A stretch of 6,776 bases of DNA from Pseudomonadota bacterium (GTDB lineage Bacteria > Pseudomonadota > Gammaproteobacteria > Steroidobacterales > Steroidobacteraceae): contig JAJYTX010000156.1 in assembly GCA_021792815.1 (NCBI GenBank), positions 1 through 6,776 on the forward strand, given 5' to 3'. Of the stretch, positions 1-6,557 are shown piece by piece; position 1 is the first letter of the stretch; every line of letters begins with the position of its first letter. The notes under the pieces are model-generated. The model was not told where the DNA came from, ran no database searches, and worked only from the letters and a program-made list of their open reading frames with translations. Both the position numbers and the translations under genes were made by a program.

Positions 1-381
1 TTGTTCGGCGGCAAGGCGGATCGGCACCTCGATTATCGCAACATCCCCACCGTCGTGTTCGGACACCCGCCGATCGGGACGGTAGGACTGACGGAGAAAG
101 AGGCGAGGGAAGACTACGGTGACGACAACGTGTCCGTATTCACCTCGAGCTTCCTGCCCATGTACCACCAGCTCACCTCCCGCAAGCCGCGCTGCGACAT
201 GAAGCTGGTGACCGTGGGACCTGAGAAGCGGGTGGTGGGCGTACACGTCATCGGCCCGGGAGCCGACGAGATGCTGCAGGGCTTCGCGGTGGCGGTACGG
301 ATGGGTGCGACCAAGAGCGATTTCGACGACACCGTGGCGATCCATCCGACCAGCGCCGAAGAGCTGGTCACGATGAGGTAA
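1..381 (+). CDS. gor: Glutathione-disulfide reductase, C-terminal part (5' end outside window)
   Basis: This is the C-terminal 126 residues of an NADPH-dependent flavoenzyme that reduces oxidised glutathione in the cytoplasm. The fragment covers the end of the NAD-binding region and the dimerisation (interface) domain. It begins mid-protein, since E. coli Gor is about 450 residues, so roughly 320 residues lie upstream of the window. Signature stretches include [35 protein letters not shown] and the near-terminal HPTSAEE (fragment residues 115-121). In that motif His115 and Glu120 correspond to the catalytic His-Glu pair that protonates the glutathione thiolate, contributed across the dimer. 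The C-terminus EELVTMR nearly matches E. coli Gor (EEFVTMR), which favours Gor over trypanothione, mercuric or lipoamide reductases. The stop is TAA at 379-381. The next gene in the same direction is prlC, 156 bases downstream. Confidence 0.95.
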   Translation: MFGGKADRHLDYRNIPTVVFGHPPIGTVGLTEKEAREDYGDDNVSVFTSSFLPMYHQLTSRKPRCDMKLVTVGPEKRVVGVHVIGPGADEMLQGFAVAVRMGATKSDFDDTVAIHPTSAEELVTMR

Positions 382-386
382 CCCCG

Positions 387-409
387 GCATCGGACTGTGC
401 GACCGATGC
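387..409 (+). other. Stem-loop just after gor (possible 3'-end structure)
   Basis: A 7-base inverted repeat, GCATCGG (387-393) and CCGATGC (403-409), encloses a 9-base loop and starts 5 bases after the gor stop. A second small hairpin, GGGCG/CGCCC (411-415 and 419-423), follows at once. Neither is followed by a T-run, so this is not a classical intrinsic terminator. It could mark a transcript end, stabilise the gor 3' end or be incidental in GC-rich DNA. Confidence 0.35.
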
Positions 410-500
410 AGGGCGGAGCGCCCCGGAAGACAATCCCGGGTGGCGGGCGTCCGAAATACCCCGTCCGCGGACACGCTCTGCGCGTGATCCGTGAGAGTGG

Positions 501-529
501 TTCATGAAACAGCCTGGCTCAGGCAGAAT
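501..529 (+). promoter_or_regulatory. Weak candidate promoter for prlC
   Basis: CAGAAT (524-529) matches 4 of 6 bases of the sigma70 -10 consensus. TTCATG (501-506), 17 bases upstream, matches only 3 of 6 of the -35 consensus. If real, transcription would start within a few bases of the prlC ATG at 538, giving a leaderless or nearly leaderless message. That would agree with the absence of a properly spaced Shine-Dalgarno sequence there. The match is weak and could be chance. Confidence 0.22.
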
Positions 530-537
530 AGCCCGCC

Positions 538-2574
538 ATGGACAACCCCCTGCTCGCCGATGCGCCGCTGCCTCCCTTCCCGCGCATCCGCCCCGAGGAT
601 ATCGAGCCCGGCATCCAGACGTTGCTCGCCGATGCGCGCGCACGCATCGATGAGCTCGCCGCCCGCGATCCACCGACCTTCGACACCGTCGTCGTACCGT
701 TGGAGGATCTGCAGCACCGGGTCGCACGCCGCTGGTCTCCGGTGAGCCACCTCAACGCGGTGCTCAACTCCGAGGCGCTGCGCGGCGCCTACAACACCTG
801 CCTGCCGCTGCTGTCTGGGTATCAGACCGACCTGGCGCAGAACGAACCGCTGTATCGGGCATACCGCGCCATCGAAGAACGGGAGGGCCGGACGCTCGAT
901 GCGGTGCGCCGGCGCGTGATCGAGCATGCGCTGCAGGAATTCAGGCTGGCGGGCGTCGGCCTGCCGAGCGAAGCCAAGCAGCGGTTCAAGTCGGTGATGC
1001 TCGAGATCACGCAGCTGCAGGCCAGGTTCGAGGAGAACGTGCTGGATGCGACCAACGCATGGAGCCATCACGTCACCGACCGGTCGCAGCTGGGCGGCCT
1101 GAATGAGGTACTGGTCGACCAGGCGCGCCGCCGTGCCCACGAGCAGCGTCTCGAGGGCTGGATCCTGACGCTGGACCAGCCAACGTATATCGCCGTGGTG
1201 ACCGATGCGCAATCCGGGGATCTGCGCCGTACGTTCTACGAGGCCTGGACCACCCGCGCATCGGATCAGGGCCCCCAGGCCGGACGCTGGGACAACGCGC
1301 CGGTGATGGAGCAGATACTGCGCAAGCGCCACGAGGCCGCCCGGATCCTCGGCTTCGACAACTTCGCCGAGTACGCCCTCTCCAGACGCATGGCGCGCAG
1401 CGTCGAGGAGGTGGTGAGGTTCCTCGAGGAGCTGGCGCACGCCGCGCGCCCCGCGGCCGGGCGCGAATTCGAGGAATTGCGCGCATTCGCCGGCCGGGAG
1501 CTGTCGGCCTGGGACGTGCCGTTCTATGCCGAGCGGCTGCAGCAGCGGCGGCATGCCGTCTCGCAGGAAGAGCTGCGTCCCTACTTCCCGCTGCCGCGGG
1601 TGCTGTCGGGGCTGTTCGAGGTGGCCGAGCGGCTCTTCGGCGTGCGCGTCCGGGAGCGCGCCGGCGCGCCGGTGTGGCACCCCGACGTGCGCTACTTTGA
1701 AATCGAGAGCGATGCCGGCCGCCCCGTCGGCAGCTTCTATCTGGACGCGTATGCGCGCGCCAACAAGCGCAGCGGTGCGTGGATGGATGAGTGCGTCGGG
1801 CGCAAGCACCTCGGTTCGGGCGATGCACTGCCGGTGGCGTACCTGGTGCTCAACGTCCTGCCGCCCGGGGAGGATCGGCCCGCACTGCTGACCCACGACG
1901 ATGTCCTGACACTGTTCCACGAGTTCGGCCACGGACTGCACCACCTGCTCACCCGGGTCGACTACCCGAGCCTTGCCGGCATCAACGGCGTCGCCTGGGA
2001 TGCCGTGGAACTGCCCAGTCAGTTCATGGAAAACTACGCGTGGCACCCGCAGGTGCTCGACCGGATCTCGGGCCACTTCAAAACAGGGGCCCCGCTGCCG
2101 GCCGACACCCGCGAGCGCCTGCGCGCGACGCGAAGCTTCCACGCCGGCCTGCAGATGGTGCGTCAGCTGGAGTTCGCGCTGTTCGATTTCCGGCTGCATG
2201 CCGAGTACGACCCCGTCCGGGGCGGTCGCATCCTCGAGGTGCTGCAGGAGGTCCGGGGGCAGGTCGCCGTGGTGCCCACGCCGCAATGGAACCGCTTTCC
2301 GATGAGCTTCGGACACGTGTTCGCGGGCGGGTACGCGGCGGGATATTACAGCTACAAGTGGGCCGAGGTCCTCGCGGCGGACGCGTTCTCGGCCTTCGAG
2401 GAGCACGGTGTCTTCGATCACGCTACCGCACAGCGGTACCTCGACGCCATCCTGTCTCGCGGCGGCAGCCGCGATGCCCTGGAGGCGTTCGTGGATTTCC
2501 GGGGCCGGCCACCGCGGATCCAGGCGCTGCTGGCGCAGCACGGCATCGCTGCCCCGGGCGACCCCGCGACTTAA
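538..2574 (+). CDS. prlC: Oligopeptidase A (M3 family zinc metallopeptidase)
   Basis: This cytoplasmic zinc endopeptidase trims short peptides; in E. coli, OpdA/PrlC degrades signal peptides and products of ATP-dependent proteolysis. The 678 residues match the usual length (E. coli 680). The N-terminus MDNPLLADAPLPPF resembles E. coli PrlC (MTNPLLTP...). The zinc motif HEFGH lies at 461-465, so His461 and His465 bind zinc and Glu462 is the catalytic base. The third ligand is Glu491 in WDAVELPSQFMENY. The VELPSQ context favours oligopeptidase A over dipeptidyl carboxypeptidase (Dcp). The conserved tyrosine-rich loop HVFAGGYAAGYYSYKW (593-608) near the active site is intact. There is no signal peptide, as expected. 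An in-frame TAG at 529-531 makes ATG 538 the first possible start, and no well-spaced Shine-Dalgarno sequence precedes it. Gor lies upstream in the same direction; E. coli has prlC-rlmJ-gor close together. Confidence 0.95.
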   Translation: MDNPLLADAPLPPFPRIRPEDIEPGIQTLLADARARIDELAARDPPTFDTVVVPLEDLQHRVARRWSPVSHLNAVLNSEALRGAYNTCLPLLSGYQTDLAQNEPLYRAYRAIEEREGRTLDAVRRRVIEHALQEFRLAGVGLPSEAKQRFKSVMLEITQLQARFEENVLDATNAWSHHVTDRSQLGGLNEVLVDQARRRAHEQRLEGWILTLDQPTYIAVVTDAQSGDLRRTFYEAWTTRASDQGPQAGRWDNAPVMEQILRKRHEAARILGFDNFAEYALSRRMARSVEEVVRFLEELAHAARPAAGREFEELRAFAGRELSAWDVPFYAERLQQRRHAVSQEELRPYFPLPRVLSGLFEVAERLFGVRVRERAGAPVWHPDVRYFEIESDAGRPVGSFYLDAYARANKRSGAWMDECVGRKHLGSGDALPVAYLVLNVLPPGEDRPALLTHDDVLTLFHEFGHGLHHLLTRVDYPSLAGINGVAWDAVELPSQFMENYAWHPQVLDRISGHFKTGAPLPADTRERLRATRSFHAGLQMVRQLEFALFDFRLHAEYDPVRGGRILEVLQEVRGQVAVVPTPQWNRFPMSFGHVFAGGYAAGYYSYKWAEVLAADAFSAFEEHGVFDHATAQRYLDAILSRGGSRDALEAFVDFRGRPPRIQALLAQHGIAAPGDPAT

Positions 2575-2590
2575 GTCGCATTCCCGTATC

Positions 2591-2617
2591 GCGGCGCTTC
2601 CCGGCAGGCAGCGCCGC
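2591..2617 (+). terminator. GC-rich stem-loop after prlC, possible terminator
   Basis: GCGGCGCT (2591-2598) and AGCGCCGC (2610-2617) form a perfect 8-base stem with an 11-base loop, starting 16 bases after the prlC stop. Position and stability suit a transcript end. The following bases (CTGAGGATGC) contain no T-run, so intrinsic termination would be unusual. It may instead protect the prlC 3' end. Confidence 0.35.
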
Positions 2618-2723
2618 CTGAGGATGCGGGGACCGCCGCCGGCAAACCCCACATCGGCTGCTCACCGCGCGTGGATTTGAGGGATGGCTCTCGGTATCCG
2701 TTCGGCCGATGCCTCCAGAATGG

Positions 2724-2757
2724 CCCAGATCGTTCTGGGAGAGCGGGCGGCGCCGCC
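2724..2757 (+). promoter_or_regulatory. Hairpin plus palindrome in the leader of the HD gene
   Basis: Two compact structures sit before the chosen start at 2781. CCCAGA-TCGT-TCTGGG (2724-2739) is a perfect 6-base stem with a 4-base loop. GGCGGCGCCGCC (2746-2757) is a perfect 12-base palindrome ending 23 bases before the ATG. They may form a structured 5' leader or an operator. If translation instead began at ATG 2709, both would lie inside coding sequence. Confidence 0.3.
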
Positions 2758-2780
2758 GTGCAGCTCCGCGTAGGTACAGA

Positions 2781-3785
2781 ATGCCGATTGCCCGGCGCAG
2801 CGATTACGACGTCACCGATACCGTTCAGGTCAGTTCCGCCACGGCGGTGCGCGAAGCGGTGGAGACGCTCTTCCGGCCCACCTGGCCCGATACACCACTG
2901 GCGCCGGTGCACCGCTCGTTCGAGCATTTCGAGCAGCTGTTCGCCGGAGCGATCCCCGGCTACCACGGCGTCGACACCGTCTATCACGACCGGCAGCATA
3001 CCCTGGACATCACGCTCGCCCTCGCGCGACTGCTGGTGGGCTACGAGCGCCAGGCCGAAGCGCGCGAGCGGCTGGGCGGGGAGCGCGCGGTCGTCGGTCT
3101 GATCACCGGGCTGTTCCACGACGTGGGCTACCTGCGCCGCACCGAGGAGCGCGAGTCCCGCAACGGGGCCGAATTCACCCTGGTGCACGTCTCCCGGGGC
3201 GCACGCTTCCTCGAGGAATTCCTGCCGCAGCTCGGCCTCGGACGCTGGGTGGCGGTGGCTCGGGAGATCATTCATTTCACCGGCTACGAGATGCCGGGAG
3301 TCCAGATCGAGGCGCGCCTCAGCGACCCGCGCGACGTCGCCGTCGGCCACCTGCTCGGCACGGCCGATATGATCGCCCAGATGGCCGATCGCTGTTACCT
3401 CGAGAAGTGCCGCGACCGGCTGTACGCCGAATTCGTGCTCGGCGGCATCGCGCTGCCCGTCTCGTCCACCGGCGGCCGGGAGATCCGCTACGCTTCAGGT
3501 CTCGATCTGCTGCGCCAGACGCCGGAATTTGCGGCGGAAACGCGCAAAGTCCGTCTGGACGGGGAGTTCCGCTCGGCGTACCGCTACCTCGAGGTCCTCT
3601 ACGGCGGCCGCAACCCCTACATTGAGGCCATCGACCGCAACATGAATTTCCTGCGCCGGGTGCTGCGCAGCGAGAACTGGCGGTTGCTCAGGCGCCGCCC
3701 GCCTGTTTTTGCCGCCACCACCGACCCGATGTCCACCATGCGCGGACTGATGATCAACTACCTCAAGCGGGTCTGGTCGGGCTGA
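2781..3785 (+). CDS. HD-superfamily metal-dependent phosphohydrolase, substrate unknown
   Basis: This is a 334-residue soluble protein with an HD-type metal site. Visible motifs are YHDRQHTLD (His69, His73), GLFHDVGY (His113-Asp114), VHVSRGARFL (His136), EIIHFTGYE (His165) and GTADMIAQMADR (Asp196). The order H...HD...H...H...D is typical of HD hydrolases that act on phosphate esters or nucleotides. YHxxxH followed by HD resembles the catalytic core of 3',5'-cyclic nucleotide phosphodiesterases (YHNxxHAxDV...HDxxH), but the second His of HDxxH is Tyr117 here and there is no GYP motif. I cannot name the substrate. ATG 2781 is preferred because AGG at 2772-2774 sits 6 bases upstream and the extra 24 residues from ATG 2709 (rich in Arg, Trp and Pro) look non-native; 2709 remains possible. 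It lies 87 bases upstream of a co-directional cyclic di-GMP gene, which suggests but does not show a signalling role. Confidence 0.8.
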   Translation: MPIARRSDYDVTDTVQVSSATAVREAVETLFRPTWPDTPLAPVHRSFEHFEQLFAGAIPGYHGVDTVYHDRQHTLDITLALARLLVGYERQAEARERLGGERAVVGLITGLFHDVGYLRRTEERESRNGAEFTLVHVSRGARFLEEFLPQLGLGRWVAVAREIIHFTGYEMPGVQIEARLSDPRDVAVGHLLGTADMIAQMADRCYLEKCRDRLYAEFVLGGIALPVSSTGGREIRYASGLDLLRQTPEFAAETRKVRLDGEFRSAYRYLEVLYGGRNPYIEAIDRNMNFLRRVLRSENWRLLRRRPPVFAATTDPMSTMRGLMINYLKRVWSG

Positions 3786-3810
3786 AGCGGTTGCGTGAGG
3801 ACCGGCTGAT

Positions 3811-3838
3811 TTGACGGGGGCTGCCTGGCGGTTAATAT
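3811..3838 (+). promoter_or_regulatory. Candidate sigma70 promoter for the GGDEF-EAL gene
   Basis: TTGACG (3811-3816, 5 of 6 matches to the -35 consensus) is followed after 16 bases by TAATAT (3833-3838, 4 of 6 matches to the -10 consensus) in a locally AT-rich patch. It lies in the short gap after the HD gene stop (3785). Predicted transcription would start near 3845, leaving a leader of about 28 bases before the GTG at 3873. This suggests the GGDEF-EAL gene can be transcribed independently of the HD gene. Confidence 0.55.
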
Positions 3839-3872
3839 CCCTTATCCGTCTGGCCCCGCGAACCATCCCTCA

Positions 3873-5930
3873 GTGCCCCGCAACGTCAAATTCAGGTACG
3901 CGCTCAGCACCTTCGCTCTGACGCTGCTGATCGCGGCAGCCGCCGCCGCCTCGCTCTCGTGGCGGCACTGGCCTGCCTCGGTCAGCTGGTCCATCGCCGC
4001 CGTGCTGGCTGTGGCCGGCAGTGTCCTCGCCGCCGTGCGCGCATGGCGGATGGCACACGGCGTCGAAGTCACGGCGGCAGCGCTCATCCGTGGCGCCAAC
4101 CGCATTGGCCAGGGCGACTATACCCGGCCGATTGAAGAGCACGCGCGCGGCCTGCTCGGGGCGCTCGAGCAGGCCATGGAACAGATGCGCTCGCGCCTGC
4201 GGCAGTCGACCATCCACAAGGATTACCTGCGCAGCGTCCTCGACAGCATGACGGACGCCGTGTTCATCACCTCCCCCGACGGGGTGGTGAAGACCGCCAA
4301 CCTGGCCGCCTGCCGGCTGCTTGGTTTCGGCGGCGAAGAGCTGCTCGGCCGCAGTATCGTCACGGTGCTCGACGAGCAGGCGCGCGCGGACTTCGATCTG
4401 CTGCAGGCCGCGCAGGAAACCCGCGAGACGGTGGTGCGCACCCGCGATGGGCAGACCATCCCGGTGTCGCTCGCCGGCTCGCGCATCGAAAGCGATGATC
4501 CGCAGTTCCAGGGCAACATCTTCGTCGCCCGCAACATCACCGACCGCAAGCGCGCCGAGCGGCGCATCCGCTACCTGGCCCGCTACGACACGCTCACCAA
4601 GGTTCCCAACCGCATGCAGTTCCAGCACCTGCTGCAGCAGACGCTCTCGCGCGGGCTGCGGGCGGGACGGGTCGTGGCGCTGCTGTATCTGGACATGGAC
4701 CGCTTCAAGGAAGTCAACGACACCTTCGGCCACGACACCGGCGACCGTGTCCTCGAGGTGCTCGCCGAACGGCTGACGCGCTCGCAGCCCCAGGACGCCA
4801 TTCTCGGCCGGCTGGCGGGTGATGAATTCGCGCTGTGCCTGTACGGCCTGCCCGCGCAGGGCGACAGCCGCGGACCGGTGGCGCAGCTCGCCCGCGCGAT
4901 CCTCAACGAGGTGGCGCGGGCCTTTCAACTCAACCAGCAGGAGGTATTCCTCACCGCCAGCGTCGGCATCGCGTTCTGTCCACGCGATGCGGAGAACGTG
5001 ATCGACCTGATCCGCAACGCCGATGCGGCCATGTACCATGCCAAACAGAACGGCGGCAACACGTTCACCTTCTATTCCCCCGAGATGAACGCCGCGGCGG
5101 TCGAGCGGCTGATCCTCAAGAGCAAGCTGCGCCGCGCCGTGGAGCGCGACGAGCTGGTGATCCGCTACCAACCCAAGGTGGACCTCGACAGCGGCCGCAT
5201 CATCGGCGCCGAGGCACTGCTGCGCTGGCGCCTGCCCGGCCACGGCGACATCCCCCCGGCGCGGTTCATCCCGCTCGCCGAGGAAACCAACCTCATTCTC
5301 GACATCGGCGAATGGGTACTGAACCGGGTGTGCATGGATTATCGCCACCTGAGCACCAGCGGCGGCGATCCGGGCCGGATCTCGCTCAACCTGTCGCTGC
5401 GCCAGCTCCGTCAGGCGAGCTTCATTCTGCGCTGCCGCTCGGTATTTCGCCGCCACGGCGTGTCGCCCACGGCGCTGGAGCTCGAAATCACCGAAACGAC
5501 CCTCATGGCTGACAGCAAGAACACGCTGGCGCTCCTCGATGAGCTCTACGCCATGGGTCTGCACCTGTCGATCGACGACTTCGGCACGGGTTATTCCTCA
5601 CTCTCGGCGCTGCAGCAGTTTCCCATCGGAACGCTCAAGATCGATCAGTCTTTCGTGCGCGGCGTGAGCGAGAACGCCGGCAACGCGACCCTGGTGCGCA
5701 CCATCATCGAGATGGGCCGCAGCCTCGGCATGGTCGTGGTCGCCGAGGGGGTCGAGTCACAGGATCAGCTCGAGTTCCTGAGGCGCAACGGCTGCCACCA
5801 GGGACAGGGACGCCTGTTCGGCGATCCCTGCGCCTCGGAAGAGCTGCTCGAGCTGCTCAGGCGCCAGCGCGCGGGCGGCGCGCCGTTCGCTCACCTGATG
5901 CGCCAGCCCGGGGCCGCCGGCCGCGCTTGA
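3873..5930 (+). CDS. Membrane-anchored PAS-GGDEF-EAL cyclic di-GMP synthase/phosphodiesterase
   Basis: This 685-residue inner-membrane protein is predicted to control cyclic di-GMP. Two hydrophobic segments (about 10-29 and 37-55) form a hairpin with only a few residues outside, so there is no periplasmic sensor. A HAMP-like helical linker (about 58-115) and a PAS domain (about 118-226) follow. The GGDEF domain (about 233-395) shows YDTLTKVPNR, LDMDRFK (Asp274), NDTFGHDTGD and AGDEF at 315-319. AGDEF is a variant also found in some active cyclases. The allosteric RxxD site is absent (PQDA at 306-309). The EAL domain (about 413-665) keeps EALLR (Glu447), Asn506, EITE (Glu538), DDFGTG (Asp568, Asp569), Lys589, Glu625 and Gln645, so phosphodiesterase activity is likely. 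It starts with GTG and no clear Shine-Dalgarno sequence; an in-frame stop at 3807-3809 and no other common start codon in between support this choice. Confidence 0.93.
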   Translation: MPRNVKFRYALSTFALTLLIAAAAAASLSWRHWPASVSWSIAAVLAVAGSVLAAVRAWRMAHGVEVTAAALIRGANRIGQGDYTRPIEEHARGLLGALEQAMEQMRSRLRQSTIHKDYLRSVLDSMTDAVFITSPDGVVKTANLAACRLLGFGGEELLGRSIVTVLDEQARADFDLLQAAQETRETVVRTRDGQTIPVSLAGSRIESDDPQFQGNIFVARNITDRKRAERRIRYLARYDTLTKVPNRMQFQHLLQQTLSRGLRAGRVVALLYLDMDRFKEVNDTFGHDTGDRVLEVLAERLTRSQPQDAILGRLAGDEFALCLYGLPAQGDSRGPVAQLARAILNEVARAFQLNQQEVFLTASVGIAFCPRDAENVIDLIRNADAAMYHAKQNGGNTFTFYSPEMNAAAVERLILKSKLRRAVERDELVIRYQPKVDLDSGRIIGAEALLRWRLPGHGDIPPARFIPLAEETNLILDIGEWVLNRVCMDYRHLSTSGGDPGRISLNLSLRQLRQASFILRCRSVFRRHGVSPTALELEITETTLMADSKNTLALLDELYAMGLHLSIDDFGTGYSSLSALQQFPIGTLKIDQSFVRGVSENAGNATLVRTIIEMGRSLGMVVVAEGVESQDQLEFLRRNGCHQGQGRLFGDPCASEELLELLRRQRAGGAPFAHLMRQPGAAGRA

Positions 5931-5979
5931 TCGATGGGCTGCGGCGGTCGTGGCTCCACCGACGCCTGAGGGGAATGGG

Positions 5980-6004
5980 CCGGCCAGGCTTGCCGCCCGG
6001 CCGG
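5980..6004. terminator. GC-rich stem-loop between convergent genes, possible two-way terminator
   Basis: CCGGCC (5980-5985) and GGCCGG (5999-6004) form a 6-base stem with a 13-base loop in the 87-base gap between the GGDEF-EAL gene and dps, which point towards each other. A smaller bulged hairpin around GTGGCTCCAC (5950-5959) lies nearby. The placement suits a shared transcript end for both strands, but neither side has a T-run, so the call rests on position and stem only. Confidence 0.3.
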
Positions 6005-6017
6005 ACGCCGGCGCCGC

Positions 6018-6500
6018 TCAGCGCTCGGCGTGCAAATGGGCTTCGAGGAACCACAGCTGCTTGTCGGTCTCGCGAGACACCTCGGTGAACAGGTCAGCGG
6101 TATCGGCATCCCCGAATGCCTGTGCCTCGTCGATCGCCGAGCGTACCTTGCGGCCGAAATCCGCAACCGCTCCCGCCAGCGCCTCGACATGCGCCAGACC
6201 GGCGCAGATGCCTTCCGGGTAGGCGGGCAGACTGGTCACGCGCGCCACGACCCCCAGAGTACCGCCCGCGGTGCCGCCGAGAGCGGTGACGCGCTCCGCG
6301 ATGGTATCGGCATGCTCGGCGATTTCCTCGGCCAGCTTGTCGAACAGCTCGTGCAGCGCGATGAAGTGCGGTCCCTTGACGTTCCAGTGCGCATGCTTGG
6401 CCTGCAAGCCAAGATCGATGGCATCCGCCAGTCGCGCATTCAGGAGCCGGATCGCCTTGGTACGGGTGTCGCCGGACAGATCGTTGCGTGTGTCGAACAT
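6018..6500 (-). CDS. dps: Dps-family ferritin-like protein (iron storage / stress protection)
   Basis: This 160-residue protein should form a 12-subunit cage that oxidises ferrous iron with hydrogen peroxide and stores it, protecting DNA from Fenton damage. The ferroxidase site is complete: His38 (KHAHWNVKG), His50 and Asp54 (LHELFD), and Asp65 and Glu69 (HADTIAER). These correspond to His51, His63, Asp67, Asp78 and Glu82 of E. coli Dps. The start at 6500 is strongly supported by GAGGAGA at the proper distance; an in-frame upstream extension exists but looks random and would read through the leader hairpin. The N-terminus is about 13 residues shorter than in E. coli and lacks the lysine-rich tail that binds DNA there, so DNA binding is uncertain. 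It is convergent with the GGDEF-EAL gene and divergent from mdh. The -10 element and leader hairpin suggest stationary-phase or stress control. Confidence 0.93.
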   Translation of the reverse strand: MFDTRNDLSGDTRTKAIRLLNARLADAIDLGLQAKHAHWNVKGPHFIALHELFDKLAEEIAEHADTIAERVTALGGTAGGTLGVVARVTSLPAYPEGICAGLAHVEALAGAVADFGRKVRSAIDEAQAFGDADTADLFTEVSRETDKQLWFLEAHLHAER

Positions 6501-6505
6501 GGCAT

Positions 6506-6512
6506 TCTCCTC
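6506..6512 (-). promoter_or_regulatory. Strong ribosome binding site for dps
   Basis: On the minus strand GAGGAGA (6512 down to 6506) ends 5 bases before the ATG at 6500; its GGAG core is 6 bases from the start codon. This is the best Shine-Dalgarno sequence in the window and fixes the dps start. It implies high translation, in contrast with the weak sites before prlC and the GGDEF-EAL gene. Confidence 0.85.
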
Positions 6513-6521
6513 GTTTGAACC

Positions 6522-6549
6522 GGTGGGTTCGCGGCGCCGCGAGCCCACC
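6522..6549 (-). promoter_or_regulatory. Large inverted repeat in the dps 5' leader
   Basis: Two 14-base arms abut (6522-6535 and 6536-6549) and are complementary at all but one position. As dps RNA they would fold into about 12 paired positions with a GCGC tetraloop and one C/A mismatch. Three more outer pairs are possible through CCG/CGG with a bulged G. The structure ends 9 bases before the Shine-Dalgarno sequence, and the predicted transcription start lies only a couple of bases ahead of it. It could be an RNA-stabilising 5' stem-loop or, as DNA, an operator. Confidence 0.6.
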
Positions 6550-6557
6550 CGGCGAAA

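Noticed and set aside
502..2652. 716-codon open frame on the minus strand opposite prlC
   Set aside because: It is exactly codon-aligned with prlC, so only sense codons TTA, CTA and TCA would interrupt it. These are rare in such GC-rich genes. The translation resembles no known family, while prlC on the plus strand is unmistakable.
2677..2700. TTGAGG and TATCCG as a promoter for the HD gene
   Set aside because: The spacing is only 12 bases and the -10 matches 3 of 6 positions, so this is no better than chance.
2709..2780. 24-codon N-terminal extension of the HD protein from ATG 2709
   Set aside because: No Shine-Dalgarno sequence precedes it, the residues are Arg/Trp/Pro-rich and unlike the rest of the protein, and the stretch contains two hairpins. 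ATG 2781 has AGG at good spacing. The extension is kept as an alternative only.
3870..5564. 564-codon open frame on the minus strand opposite the GGDEF-EAL gene
   Set aside because: It has the same codon-aligned antisense artefact as the frame opposite prlC. The plus strand encodes intact PAS, GGDEF and EAL motifs, and the antisense product has no recognisable domain.
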